Assembly (NCBI GenBank): GCA_965197795.1
Contig: OZ240228.1
Span: forward strand, 3,136,128 to 3,200,127
Direction of reading: 5' to 3'
Origin: WHTK01 sp965197795
Lineage (GTDB): Bacteria; Chloroflexota; Dehalococcoidia; DSTF01; WHTK01
Length of the DNA stretch: 64,000 nucleotides
The notes under the pieces were generated by a model. That model saw only the letters and a list, made by a program, of their open reading frames with translations, ran no database searches and had not been told where the DNA came from. Position 1 is the first letter of the stretch, and each line of letters begins with the position of its first letter. Below, piece by piece: positions 1-8,980 of the stretch. Both the position numbers and the translations under genes were made by a program.

Positions 1-245
1 CAGAAATGCAGCTGGCGAGCCCGCGCGACGCAGCACAGCGGGGGTCCCAGGTGTCCTTCCGATACGCCGGCGCCGGAGAGGTGATGCAGGCGCTGATCAG
101 CCGAGGCCTCATAGGCGACTTTCGGCCGCCGGACGTCCTGCGGTTCGGCATCACGCCGCTTTATCTCGATGCCGACGACATCACAGCGGCCGCAACGGTC
201 ATCGAGGAAGTCGTCCAACTGCAAGCGGCCGGCACTCGCACCTGA
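1..245 (+). CDS. kynU: Kynureninase, C-terminal part (5' end outside window)
   Basis: The frame is open from the left edge of the window, so only the last 80 or so residues are present. They contain the C-terminal hallmark of kynureninase: RGSQVSFR, then VMQALISRGLIGDFR, PPDVLRFGITPLY and a final helix. Kynureninase is a cytosolic PLP enzyme that cleaves kynurenine or 3-hydroxykynurenine to (hydroxy)anthranilate and alanine in tryptophan degradation. The PLP lysine and most of the fold lie outside the window. The gene converges on the Rieske oxygenase gene at 276-1607 with only 30 bp between the stop codons. The ATG at position 6 is an internal methionine, not the start. Identification is by the conserved tail only. 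Confidence 0.85.
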   Translation, partial: EMQLASPRDAAQRGSQVSFRYAGAGEVMQALISRGLIGDFRPPDVLRFGITPLYLDADDITAAATVIEEVVQLQAAGTRT

Positions 246-275
246 GACCGCAGGTCAACGGCGAGGGCGCCTGGC

Positions 276-1607
276 CTAGAGCGGTGTGACCGATGCGATT
301 GGGACGCGGGCATCGACGTTGCGGGCCGCTTCCGTGGTCTTCACCCAGTCTTCGCCTGGCGGCAGGATAACGGAAGCCGACCGGACGCGATCGAGCTCAA
401 CGTTCTGTACGTTTTTCGGCGCCGCGCCTTCGCTTTGCAGCGTTGCGGCCGCGCGGATCAGCATGCGCCGGACGGCGATGACCATCGCGTCGGTCGTGCC
501 CAGGTGCTCCTTGGAGCGATCGTAGATCGGCTCAATCCCGTCTTCGTTGGTCATCAGCTCCGTCATCGCTCGGTCCTGCAAGTTGCCGGAAAAAGCGATG
601 CCGCTGAACTGAAGCGTCTTCTGCACCTCATAGTCGATGTTGTAATCGTTTCCTTTGTGGGCGGTCGTGAAGTAGTGCGAGCGCGGGTCGCTGGTCGCTG
701 GAAGGTAGCCGCCGGAGAGGCTGAAGCCGTCCATGGCGCGGGCGACTTCTTCATCAGTCACGGGCCGTTCGATGTTCGCCGCGTGGCTGACTAGCATCGT
801 GTAGTGGTCGTCTAGCGGTATGAAGCTGCGCAGGGAGACTATGTTGGCCCGGCTCGCCGCGATCATCGTGTGAATTGGGAAGATGTACTGGCTGATGCGG
901 TGCCAGATGCTCCCTTCGTCATCCCAGACTCGCTTGGCGGTATAGAAGGCGCCGTAGTCGGTCGGCACCACGTCGAGGCGTGGCGCCCTGTCTCGGCTGA
1001 AGAAGCCCTGTATGCCCTCGGTCACCGCCTCGGCGCTAAGGCGACCGTGGAGATAGTCGATATGCGACGAGTCGATATCGCCCTCGAGGTTTTGGAACCA
1101 GTTCGCCTCTTCCATCATGATCGTCGGAGGCAGGACTTGTTCCTTGGGCAGCGTGTTGATCTCGAAGGGCGGGAAGGCAGGCGGAATCTCGCTGGGGCCC
1201 ATGTAGGTCCAGATCATGTGATTGACGTCGCGGCAGGGATACGCCCTGGCGCGGACCTTGCTCTTGAAGTTGCTCTCGGCCGGCTCAGATGGCATGTCGA
1301 TGCAGGAACCATCGACGTCGAACTTCCAGCCGTGGTAGACGCAGCGCAGGCCACCCTCTTCGTTGCGGCCGAAGAAGAGCGAGGCGCCGCGGTGCGGGCA
1401 TGACTCCACGACCATGCCAACCTCGCCGTCCGAATTGCGGAACGCCACCAGGTTTTCGCCGAGCAGGCGCACCTTTTTCGGTGGGCTGTCCGGCGCCGGC
1501 AACTCGAAGGAAGGCAGAGCCGGGATCCAGTATTGGCGAATCAAGTCGCCCATCGGAGTGCCGGGACCCACGCGTGTCAGGAACTCGTTGTCGTTCTTGT
1601 TGAGCAC
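276..1607 (-). CDS. Rieske non-heme iron oxygenase, phthalate/LigX-like (paralog 1)
   Basis: A 443-aa ring-hydroxylating or demethylating oxygenase alpha subunit. The N-terminal Rieske [2Fe-2S] domain has ligands C70, H72, C89 and H92 (CPHRG and CVYHGW). The catalytic domain has the mononuclear iron motif with H182 and H187 (DIDSSHIDYLH) and a probable third ligand D345 (NLQDRAMTE). Such enzymes use O2 and electrons from a separate reductase to hydroxylate or O-demethylate aromatic or other cyclic substrates in the cytosol. The start is GTG at 1607, preceded by AGGAAGAGG at good spacing. The first 100 residues match the paralog at 14041-15375 at about 85 positions by eye, so these two are the closest pair in the cluster. 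The substrate cannot be read from sequence. No ferredoxin or reductase gene is adjacent. Confidence 0.93.
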   Translation of the reverse strand: MLNKNDNEFLTRVGPGTPMGDLIRQYWIPALPSFELPAPDSPPKKVRLLGENLVAFRNSDGEVGMVVESCPHRGASLFFGRNEEGGLRCVYHGWKFDVDGSCIDMPSEPAESNFKSKVRARAYPCRDVNHMIWTYMGPSEIPPAFPPFEINTLPKEQVLPPTIMMEEANWFQNLEGDIDSSHIDYLHGRLSAEAVTEGIQGFFSRDRAPRLDVVPTDYGAFYTAKRVWDDEGSIWHRISQYIFPIHTMIAASRANIVSLRSFIPLDDHYTMLVSHAANIERPVTDEEVARAMDGFSLSGGYLPATSDPRSHYFTTAHKGNDYNIDYEVQKTLQFSGIAFSGNLQDRAMTELMTNEDGIEPIYDRSKEHLGTTDAMVIAVRRMLIRAAATLQSEGAAPKNVQNVELDRVRSASVILPPGEDWVKTTEAARNVDARVPIASVTPL

Positions 1608-1712
1608 GAGATGTACCTCTTCCTATATAGCGTCGCCTCACTGCCTCGACTGAAAGGCATTGTAAGCGAATCGAATCGGGCTGTATCAGCGCGTAGCGGG
1701 TCGACGGGGTGC

Positions 1713-3398
1713 CTAGGGCAGCGCGTCAGCTTCCGCGTAACGCAGCCAGGCGCTCATTTGCAGCGCCGAGACGCGGCAGTGGACCACCACCGGATGGTCC
1801 TTGATCGCGAAGGCCCTCTCGATCCCTTCCGTGATCTCCGATTCGTCCTCTATCGTCACGGCCTCAGCGCCGAAGGCGCGGCTCCAGGCGGCGAAATCGG
1901 GGTTAGTTAACCTGGTGCCGGACATGAAGGCTCGCTGCGGATAGCGCACGTAGGAATGCATGCCGATCGTCCCGTACATCGCGTTATCGGCGATGATCAG
2001 GATCAGGTTGGCGCCGTATTGCACGGCCGTGGCGAGCTCGTTGCCGGTCATGAGCGCGCCTCCGTCACCAACGAAGGCCACGACTTGCCTGTCCGGGCGG
2101 CGTAGCGCGGCTGCGACGGCCATTGGCACGCCCGAGCCCATGGCCCCTACGACCGAAGACAGGAGTACCTGGCCGGGCCGGAAGCCGACGTAGCGGTGCA
2201 GATAGCTCGAGAAGTTGCCGGCGTCGCTGGTGACCACGGCGTCGGGTGCGAGATGCCGGCCGATCTCGCAGACGATATCCGCGAAATCGACGCCGTCGGG
2301 TGCCGGCTCGCCGGACTTGGCTTGCAAGCCCTGATGGATCTGGTTCAGCGAGCGCACCCATCCTTGCCGCTTTTCGGTCCCGTCGGGGGCACCACGATCC
2401 AGGAGTCCGCGCAGCACCTCGGCGGGACTGGCCGGGATGCCGAGGACGGGTCGCCAGACTCGGCCGACCTCGTTGGCGTCGGGCCAGATGTGGACCAGTG
2501 GAACCTGAGGCTCCGGAGCGGACGGGAAGGTGTAGCCCTGACTCACGGTGTCCGTGAGCCTCTCGCCGAGGGCCACCATCAGGTCGGCGCGCCTCATCTC
2601 CTCGATCAGGGGAGCCGGGACGCGGATGCCCATGTAGCCACCGTAGTTGGGATGAGAGGAGTCGAAGAGCTGCGGCCGGCGGTGCGTCGGGACGATAGGC
2701 AGCACCCACTCCTCGGCCAGGCGCGTCAGGTCGGGGAAGACACCCTGATCGTGCAAGGCGTCCGCGAAGAGGGCCCCGCCCACGAGGACCAGCGGACGTT
2801 CCGCCGCCGCCAACATCGCCGCGAGCTGGTCCAGATCAGGCTGACGTGGCGCCGCGACGAAGCGCGCCCGGGGCAGGTCGACCGGCGCGTCGGTCTCGCG
2901 GTCAAAGATGTCCTCCGGCAGGACGACCGCCACCGGCCCTTGCGTCCCGCTCTCGGCGGTATGAAAGGCGCGGGCGATAGCCTCGGAGGCCTGGTCGGGG
3001 TCGATGACCTCGATGACCAGCTTCGTGATGTCGGACAGGAGTCGCGCGTAGTTCTGTTCTTGTAGCGCCTGCCGCCCGACGTCTCTGCGTTCTACGTGGC
3101 CGATCAGCATGACCAGGGGCGTGGCGTCATGGAACGCGGAGTGCAGCGCCACCATGGCGTTCGCCAGTCCTGGGCCGCGGGAGACGATGGCGACGCCGGC
3201 GCGACTGCGTAGCTGGCTGTCCGACATCGCCATGTAGCCGGCCCCGGATTCGTGGCGGCAGACAATGAGCTGAATCGAGCTGTCCTCGATCAGCGCGCTA
3301 GTAAAGCCGACGTAGCTTTCGCCGGGCACGCAGAAGATGCGGTCCACTCCGTGTGCTTCAAGGCTGTCGATCAACAGGCGAGCTACGGATTGACTCAT
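1713..3398 (-). CDS. Thiamine-pyrophosphate-dependent enzyme, acetolactate synthase-like
   Basis: A 561-aa protein with the three-domain architecture of the acetolactate synthase/benzoylformate decarboxylase family. The N-terminal TPP-pyrimidine domain carries the catalytic glutamate E50 (CRHESGAGYMA). A central Rossmann-like domain follows, then a C-terminal TPP-binding domain with GDGG at 444-447 and the paired asparagine N472 (ADNAMYG). It would perform a thiamine-ylid decarboxylation, ligation or C-C cleavage on a 2-oxo acid or acyl-CoA substrate. A biosynthetic IlvB role is unlikely because no ilvH or ilvC is nearby and the flanks are catabolic. The start is ATG at 3398 with GGAGA just upstream. 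It lies on the same strand as, and upstream of, Rieske paralog 1 (105 bp gap), so the two may be co-transcribed. Substrate unknown. Confidence 0.88.
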   Translation of the reverse strand: MSQSVARLLIDSLEAHGVDRIFCVPGESYVGFTSALIEDSSIQLIVCRHESGAGYMAMSDSQLRSRAGVAIVSRGPGLANAMVALHSAFHDATPLVMLIGHVERRDVGRQALQEQNYARLLSDITKLVIEVIDPDQASEAIARAFHTAESGTQGPVAVVLPEDIFDRETDAPVDLPRARFVAAPRQPDLDQLAAMLAAAERPLVLVGGALFADALHDQGVFPDLTRLAEEWVLPIVPTHRRPQLFDSSHPNYGGYMGIRVPAPLIEEMRRADLMVALGERLTDTVSQGYTFPSAPEPQVPLVHIWPDANEVGRVWRPVLGIPASPAEVLRGLLDRGAPDGTEKRQGWVRSLNQIHQGLQAKSGEPAPDGVDFADIVCEIGRHLAPDAVVTSDAGNFSSYLHRYVGFRPGQVLLSSVVGAMGSGVPMAVAAALRRPDRQVVAFVGDGGALMTGNELATAVQYGANLILIIADNAMYGTIGMHSYVRYPQRAFMSGTRLTNPDFAAWSRAFGAEAVTIEDESEITEGIERAFAIKDHPVVVHCRVSALQMSAWLRYAEADALP

Positions 3399-3581
3399 GT
3401 TTGGCGTCTCCTCTGCCTGGTCACCGTACTAGGAAGTTGGTAGGCAATGATCCTAACTCTACCCGGCGGGTGTGGTGAATCGGGCCGGGCTTGTGTTCGC
3501 CGAAAGAGTGGCCTGCCAGGGCCTTATCGAGGGTTACCACGAAACGGCAGAAAGCAGCGTACCTGCTTCGACGAGGAAGGG

Positions 3582-3615
3582 TTGAGGGTCTGTTCAGTCG
3601 CAAACAGGCCCTCAA
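3582..3615 (-). terminator. Hairpin downstream of Rieske paralog 2
   Basis: An inverted repeat with 13-base arms and one mismatch (TTGAGGGTCTGTT paired with AACAGGCCCTCAA) around an 8-nt loop. It starts 29 bp beyond the stop of the minus-strand gene that ends at 3644. It lacks a clean T-tract on that strand, so it is terminator-like rather than a textbook intrinsic terminator. Confidence 0.5.
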
Positions 3616-3643
3616 AGGGGTGCTTCCGTAGGGAATCCAGCTA

Positions 3644-4949
3644 CTACTGCGCCGCAATCTCCTGGGACCGTTGCTGGACGTACGGGTCGTCTCTCGTCCC
3701 GAGCAGTCGCCAGTCATCGTCCACGGCGATGATTCGCTCGGCGGACCGAATCTCGGCGTAAGGCGTGTTCGGGTCCAGGCCGGGCGGGTCGATTCCCTGG
3801 TCGAGCTGTTTCACCGCGTTAACCAGCATTCGTCGCATCCGGATCACGGCCAGGTCGGTGGTACCGAGGTGTTCGTGGGTGCGGTCGTAGATCGAACCCA
3901 TGCTCTCCGTGACGGCCATGTCCTGCTGCCCGATGCCCTGGATACCGGTAAAGCTGAAGCTACGCTGGGCTTTCCGATCGAGCAGGAAATCGTTCTCGAA
4001 AGTCTGAGTGCGTTCCTGGACTCCAGACTGCGGCCTGGCCCTCTGAGTTCGGCCCGAGCCGCCCTGAGGCCGGCGCTGATCCGCCTTGGTTGCGAAGCTC
4101 ATGCGCCAGTAGTTGTTGTCGTCAATGGGCACCATAATCAGAGCGCTGGCGCCGCCGACCGGGATGTTGGAGATGTAACAGATGAACGGCATGATGAAAT
4201 CGGTCAGACGGACGTGGACGTAGCCATTGGGCGTGTCACGCAGGGCCGACATAGCGGAAGCCGTACGAGGTTTCCTGTACCTCCAGGCGCGGCGCCTGTG
4301 AACTGCTACGCATGAAGGTCGACATCTGGGGCGAAGGCACGCCCAGGACGTCGGTTTCATCGGCAGGAACATCGAAGTCGGCCAGGTTGCGATGCAGGAA
4401 AGAGATGTGCACCGTGTCTAGGTTACCTTCGAGGCCTTGAACCCAATTGCACTCCGAGAGGATCTTGGAAGCGAACCACTGCTCCGGTTCGAGGCCGTCG
4501 GAACCGAGGTCACGGAAGGGCGTCATTTTCTCGGCCGGACCCATGTAGGTCCAGACGACGCCGCCAGACTCGTGCGTGGGGTAGGCCACCGCCCTGACCT
4601 TGCCCTTGAAGTTGCTCTCGACCGGCTCCGACGGCATGTCGACGCAGGCGCCGGATGTGTCGAACTTCCAGCCGTGGTAGACGCAGCGCAGGCCATTCTC
4701 CTCGTTGCGGCCAAAGAACAGCGAAGCGCCGCGGTGAGGGCACGAATTGGCCACCAGGCCGACTGAGCCGGACGTGTCCCGGAAGGCGATCAGGTCCTCG
4801 CCCAGGAGCCGGACGCGCACGGGCGGGTCGTCGGGTGAGGGCATCTCCGAGGAGAGAGGTCCCGGCATCCAGTAGCGGCGCAACAGGTTGCCCATGGGGG
4901 TCCCGGGACCGACACGCGTGAGAAGCTCGTTATCTTCTTTAGTAAGCAC
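3644..4949 (-). pseudogene. Rieske non-heme iron oxygenase (paralog 2), split by a +1 frameshift
   Basis: Two overlapping minus-strand frames together form one Rieske oxygenase. The first (4949 down to 4236) holds the Rieske ligands C70, H72, C89 and H92 and the iron histidines H181 and H186 (NLDTVHISFLH). It then runs from YGFRYVG into a stop. The second frame (read to 3644) continues the protein from ALRDTPNGYVHVRLTDF to the C-terminal QQDMAVTE motif with the third iron ligand. Removing one base from the CC at 4246-4247 (plus strand) joins them into about 434 aa, the normal length. The start is GTG at 4949 behind AAGAGGTAG. The gene is therefore either recently inactivated or intact with a consensus error. 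It is divergent from Rieske paralog 3 across a 283-bp region that carries a tandem repeat. Confidence 0.88.
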
Positions 4950-5026
4950 GGTTCTACCTCTTGCCAGTTCGTATGTTTAGGTCGACTTGTTCACTGGCGC
5001 CTCGGGCTCGTCGAGTCCTACGCTGC

Positions 5027-5062
5027 GATTCTGTGGTACAGGCTGATTCTGTGGTACAGGCT
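5027..5062. repeat. Perfect 18-bp tandem duplication with palindromic core, between divergent Rieske genes
   Basis: The unit GATTCTGTGGTACAGGCT occurs twice head to tail (5027-5044 and 5045-5062). Each unit contains the perfect dyad CTGT-GGT-ACAG, so two palindromes sit 18 bp apart centre to centre. The block lies in the 283-bp gap between the divergently transcribed oxygenase genes at 4949 and 5233. Two regularly spaced dyads in a divergent promoter region suggest an operator pair, but no regulator is encoded in the window and no promoter elements around it are convincing. Confidence 0.55.
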
Positions 5063-5232
5063 GAGCCAGGTCAAATTCACTGGGAGTGCCTGACGGGGGC
5101 GCTTGCGACGCCAACACTGGCATCCCGAAGTTGGACGGCCTTCCCTTTGGGTGACAGAATCGCTGCATCACAAGCAGACCTTCGCGGGTGGCGAAGCCTG
5201 GCTGTGATTCGAAACTGCACCGTGGAGGACAT

Positions 5233-6567
5233 ATGCTTTCTCAACAGGACAATGAAATCCTCTGTCGCGTTGGGCCGGGTACGCCGATGGGCGTTCTGCT
5301 CAGAGAGTACTGGCTGCCGGCGTTCGTTTCGTCGGAGCTTGAGGCAGATGGCTTTCCCCGCCGCATCCGGCTGCTCAGCGAGGATCTCATCGCGTTCCGA
5401 GATACGGACGGCCGCGTCGGCGTGGTCCAGGAAAACTGTCCTCACCGTGGCTCTTCGATGATGTTCGGACGCAACGAGGAGAACGGCTTGCGCTGCGTCT
5501 ACCACGGCTGGAAGTTCGACACATCCGGCGCCTGCGTCGACATGCCCAGCGAGGGGTCGGAGAGCGAATTCAAACACAAGGTGAAGATGCGCTCTTACCG
5601 AACCCAGGAGCGCAACGGCATCGTCTGGCTCTACATGGGGCCGAGAGCCGAGGGCGACGAGCCGCCGCTACCCGACCTCGAGGTCAATCTAGACGGCTTC
5701 CCCCGACGGGCCGGCGAGCCTTTCAAGTACGTCCGGCAGTGCAACTGGGCCCAGGCGCTCGAGGGTGACATCGACAGCGTGCACCTCAACTTCCTGCACA
5801 CTCGCCTCGATCGCCCGAACCCGGTGACCAGCAGCGACTCCAATCCTCAGTTCGATCTCATCTACACCGATTACGGCCACTTCTACGGCGCCAGGCGCAC
5901 CGTGGGCGACATGTATTACTGGCGGATCAATCAGTTCGCGATGCCTTTCTACACGGCGGTCACCGGGCCTACGAGCAAGGTCTGGATACCGATCGACGAT
6001 GAAAACACGCTGATCATGGAGTGGAACCCGTCGCGCCCGCCGGACATGCCACGCGAGTACGACGACATCGCAAACATGGCGACTGCCCGCCAGCCGTGGG
6101 GCTACAAGCCTGACGACCCGCGGATCCCGTGGGGCAACTGGCGCCTCAAGGCCGACGTCGACAACGAGTGGATGCGCGATCGCTCCCTGGAGAAGGACAA
6201 GTTCTACGTCGGCATCTACTCCAACCCGCTGCAAGACTCGGCGGTGCAGGTGACGATGGGCGCCGTCTACGACCGCACGCGCGAGTACCTCGGCACGACG
6301 GACAAGGCGATCATCGCCTTCCGCCGCATCATGATTCAGGCGGCGAAGGCGTTTCGCGACCGCGGCGAACTGCCACCGACCGTGGACAACGCCGCGCTTT
6401 ATCGAGCCCGAGGCTTCGCCGCGATGCTGCCTCAGGACGCGGATTGGCTGGAGGTCTCGAAGCCGTGGCGCGAGGCCTTCTCAGACGGCCCCCCGGCCGA
6501 GTACCGAGTCGATTTAGCGACGTTGCGAGAAGCGCGCGGGGCCCTGGCTCCGAAGATCGCGAACTAG
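5233..6567 (+). CDS. Rieske non-heme iron oxygenase (paralog 3)
   Basis: A 444-aa oxygenase alpha subunit. Rieske cluster ligands are C69, H71, C88 and H91; mononuclear iron histidines are H184 and H189 (DIDSVHLNFLH), with D335 (NPLQDSAV) the likely third ligand. The reading frame is open further upstream (to 5188), but the ATG at 5233 is preceded by GGAGGA at 4 nt and matches the MLSxxDNE start of its paralogs, so it is chosen. It opens a plus-strand run of genes: the aldo/keto reductase starts 6 bp after its stop, followed by RidA-like, SDR and Ldh2-type genes. That context suggests a degradative unit in which this enzyme performs the oxygenation. Substrate and electron-transfer partners are not evident. 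Confidence 0.93.
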   Translation: MLSQQDNEILCRVGPGTPMGVLLREYWLPAFVSSELEADGFPRRIRLLSEDLIAFRDTDGRVGVVQENCPHRGSSMMFGRNEENGLRCVYHGWKFDTSGACVDMPSEGSESEFKHKVKMRSYRTQERNGIVWLYMGPRAEGDEPPLPDLEVNLDGFPRRAGEPFKYVRQCNWAQALEGDIDSVHLNFLHTRLDRPNPVTSSDSNPQFDLIYTDYGHFYGARRTVGDMYYWRINQFAMPFYTAVTGPTSKVWIPIDDENTLIMEWNPSRPPDMPREYDDIANMATARQPWGYKPDDPRIPWGNWRLKADVDNEWMRDRSLEKDKFYVGIYSNPLQDSAVQVTMGAVYDRTREYLGTTDKAIIAFRRIMIQAAKAFRDRGELPPTVDNAALYRARGFAAMLPQDADWLEVSKPWREAFSDGPPAEYRVDLATLREARGALAPKIAN

Positions 6568-6573
6568 GGCGCA

Positions 6574-7593
6574 ATGCGATACCGGTCGCTGGGGACGGCT
6601 GGGCTCGAAGTCTCTGAGATCGGCTTCGGCTGCGGCGGAACGGCCGGTCTGATGATCAACGGCAGCTTCGAGAAGCAGTTCGCGGCTATTTCGCGAGCAC
6701 TTGAGCTCGGGATCAACTACTTTGACGAGGCGCCGGACTACGGCGATGGCGTGTCTGAGACCAATCTCGGCAAGGTGCTGAAGCAGCTCGACGCCGACCC
6801 GATCATCACGACCAAGGTCGAAGTCCGAAATGAGGACCTCGGTGACATCGCGAACCACGTCGAGCGCTCAGTCGAAGCCAGCTTGCGACGGCTTGGCCGG
6901 GAGCAGGTCGACGTGGTCCAGATCCACAACGGCCCGATTGAGGAACCGCCTCAACTGGAGGGACGTGACTACCGGGTGCTGTCGCTGCACGACTACCTGC
7001 GGCCGGAAGGGGCGCTGGACGGCCTGCGACGCCTGAAAGCGTCGGGCAAGACCCGCCACATCGGTTTCATCTGTCGCGGCGACGACGCTGGCCCGGTGAG
7101 GCAGCTCATCGACACGGGCGAGTTCAGCCTGGTCAACCTCGTCTACACGCTGCTCAATCCCACCGCCGGCAGGCCACCGCAACCGGGGATGGAAGCCCGC
7201 CCCGACTTCGGGCAGGTGATCCCCTACGCGCATGAGAAAGGCGTTGGCGTGGCCGTCTACAGCCCGCTGGCCAGTGGTGTGCTGGCGGAGTCGGCCATTG
7301 AAGGCGCGGCCCCCCACCCGCTGTCCGGCCTGGCGCGGCGGACGGGACCAGTCAGCGATCAGCGCGCCCGCCAACTGGCCAGCGCCAGTCGTTTTCGGTT
7401 CCTTTCGCGACAGGACCAGAGCTTGGCACAGGCGGCGTTTAGATTCGTGCTCTCCGAGCCGGGCGTGACGATGGTCCTGGGCGGCTTTTCGGACTCGGAC
7501 CAGCTGGAAGAGTTAGCGGCGAGCTCGGACGCAGGAGCCCTCTCACCGCAGGACACGTCGGCCATTGAGAGCGTCTGGTCCCAACCTTCGTAG
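6574..7593 (+). CDS. Aldo/keto reductase
   Basis: A 339-aa (beta/alpha)8 NADPH-dependent oxidoreductase. The catalytic tetrad of the superfamily is visible: D51 and Y56 (NYFDEAPDYGDG), K81 (ITTKVEV) and H118 (VVQIHNGP). The N-terminal MRYRSLGTAGLEVSEIGFG is typical of the bacterial AKR branch related to D-threo-aldose dehydrogenases and YgdS-like proteins. It would interconvert an aldehyde or ketone and the alcohol in the cytosol. It follows the Rieske gene by only 6 bp and is surely co-transcribed, so its natural substrate is probably a carbonyl product downstream of the oxygenase. The full-length frame shows no irregularity. Confidence 0.9.
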   Translation: MRYRSLGTAGLEVSEIGFGCGGTAGLMINGSFEKQFAAISRALELGINYFDEAPDYGDGVSETNLGKVLKQLDADPIITTKVEVRNEDLGDIANHVERSVEASLRRLGREQVDVVQIHNGPIEEPPQLEGRDYRVLSLHDYLRPEGALDGLRRLKASGKTRHIGFICRGDDAGPVRQLIDTGEFSLVNLVYTLLNPTAGRPPQPGMEARPDFGQVIPYAHEKGVGVAVYSPLASGVLAESAIEGAAPHPLSGLARRTGPVSDQRARQLASASRFRFLSRQDQSLAQAAFRFVLSEPGVTMVLGGFSDSDQLEELAASSDAGALSPQDTSAIESVWSQPS

Positions 7594-7672
7594 TCTGTAG
7601 CCGGCGACAGAGTTCGACTGGCAATCGTTGTTCGGCCGCCGCCGCCATTTCAATGAACGGATCGAGTGATCA

Positions 7673-8805
7673 ATGCCACCAATGATTCGAAGCCTGTTCG
7701 AGGTCTACCCGGAGCAGACCGCAGCGACCCTCCCCCTCGGAATCTCCGTCGATGGCTTGTTCTACGGCAAAAGCCTTGACGGATCAGATCCGGTCACCGG
7801 TGAATTCCCACCCTCCCCTGAAGAGCAGATGGGGTTGGCGCTACGCAAGCTCGCCGTCCCGTTGCGAGGCGGATCCGGAGACAACTCCTGGATTCACCAG
7901 ATAGTGGCCGTCCACCGCTGTCCCGACTTTGCTTCGCTATTCGACGAAACCTGGAGCGAGATTTATCCCGCCACGCCTCGTCCGGCCATCGAAGAAGCGG
8001 AGGGTCATCCTCCTGCTGGCTGCCTGATCCAGCTCGACTGTCACGCCTCGCTGCCAAGATCGGTGTTGAGCGGCTCGTCAATTGAGGCGATCAGCACCTG
8101 CCCAGACCCTGGTAGCGCGCCGGCAGGAGCAAGAGTCAGCTCTATCGTCTTCGGCCGCCTCACCGCGATGCATCCCTGCACCGGGGAGCTGCAGGGCAGC
8201 AGCCTCGAATCGCAGCTACGGTATGTCCTTGAGAACATGCAGACGTTTTTGAGCAAGGCCGGCACCGGACTGAACGAAGTCGCCCGCGCTACGCTGTACA
8301 TGAACCCCCCGGACCTCGCCACCATGAACCTGGTCTGGGGCGCCTCTACCCCGACCCCTCCGATCGGCCGCCTCACAAATGGGTACCGGCAGCCCTGCCG
8401 AAAGGCCAGCTCGCAGTCGCCGACGTCATCGCCGTTCCGGGCGCCGGCGGTAGGCGAGTCATCGAGATCGAAAGTGCCCGTCACGGAGACCCCATGACGA
8501 TGGCGGCGCTCACCGGCAACCTCGTCTCGTCTTCGCGCGTAATCGCCCCCCGCCGCGAAGATCCCGCCGACTACACCCGTCAGATCTTCGACAACATCGA
8601 GGAGATCATGGCCCTGGCAGGTGGTGGTATCACAAACCTGACCCAGCTCACCGCGTTCATTGGCCAACCCGAATACCGCCTGCTCGTCGAGCACGAGCTC
8701 ACTCAGCGCCTGCCCGCGGGCACGAAACTCCCCGTCCTTCACTACGTCGAAGCCAATCTCGGTGGCGTTGGGGCGCCGCGTATCGAGATCCTCGGCCTCG
8801 TCTAA
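7673..8805 (+). pseudogene. Triple-domain RidA/YjgF-like protein, interrupted by a -1 frameshift
   Basis: The first frame (7673-8497) carries one RidA-like domain (about residues 10-125) and most of a second (about 140-225), then drifts into Ser/Pro-rich nonsense. From about 8336 the neighbouring frame continues domain 2 perfectly (RLYPDPSDRPP, KWVPAALPKGQLAVADVIAV, VPGAGGRRVIEIE) and runs without a break through the ATG at 8494 into a third RidA-like domain ending at 8805. Restoring one G to the GGGG tract at 8337-8340 yields a single 377-aa protein with three tandem RidA folds. RidA proteins hydrolyse reactive enamines/imines or bind small metabolites; many act within degradative operons. 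The three domains could build one trimeric-like barrel within one chain, which is inference. The gene sits between AKR and SDR genes on the same strand. Confidence 0.75.
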
Positions 8806-8980
8806 CAGCGCCAGCGATACGGCTCCAGTCCATACCATTTTCGATTACCTGCGCATGCGCCGGCCCGCTAACCGACGCGCTATCAGGTGTAGAGTCAGGA
8901 GCGCAGGTTCGGGTGGGGGTGTTTCGGGTCGCCGCCCGGCCTCTGGTTCACTCCCGCCGCAGTCGATTGGAGGAAAACCG

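Noticed and set aside
1713..3398. Biosynthetic acetolactate synthase ilvB
   Set aside because: TPP motifs fit the superfamily, but no ilvH, ilvC or other branched-chain gene is adjacent and the flanks are catabolic, so no gene symbol was given.
3447..3761. Plus-strand 104-codon frame between the TPP gene and Rieske paralog 2
   Set aside because: Low-complexity Arg/Ser/Cys-rich translation that overlaps the antisense 3' end of the oxygenase; no support.
4961..5461. Frame running through the 18-bp repeat into Rieske paralog 3
   Set aside because: It reads the oxygenase gene in the wrong phase; the apparent VVQADS/VVQAEP repeat is just the DNA duplication translated.
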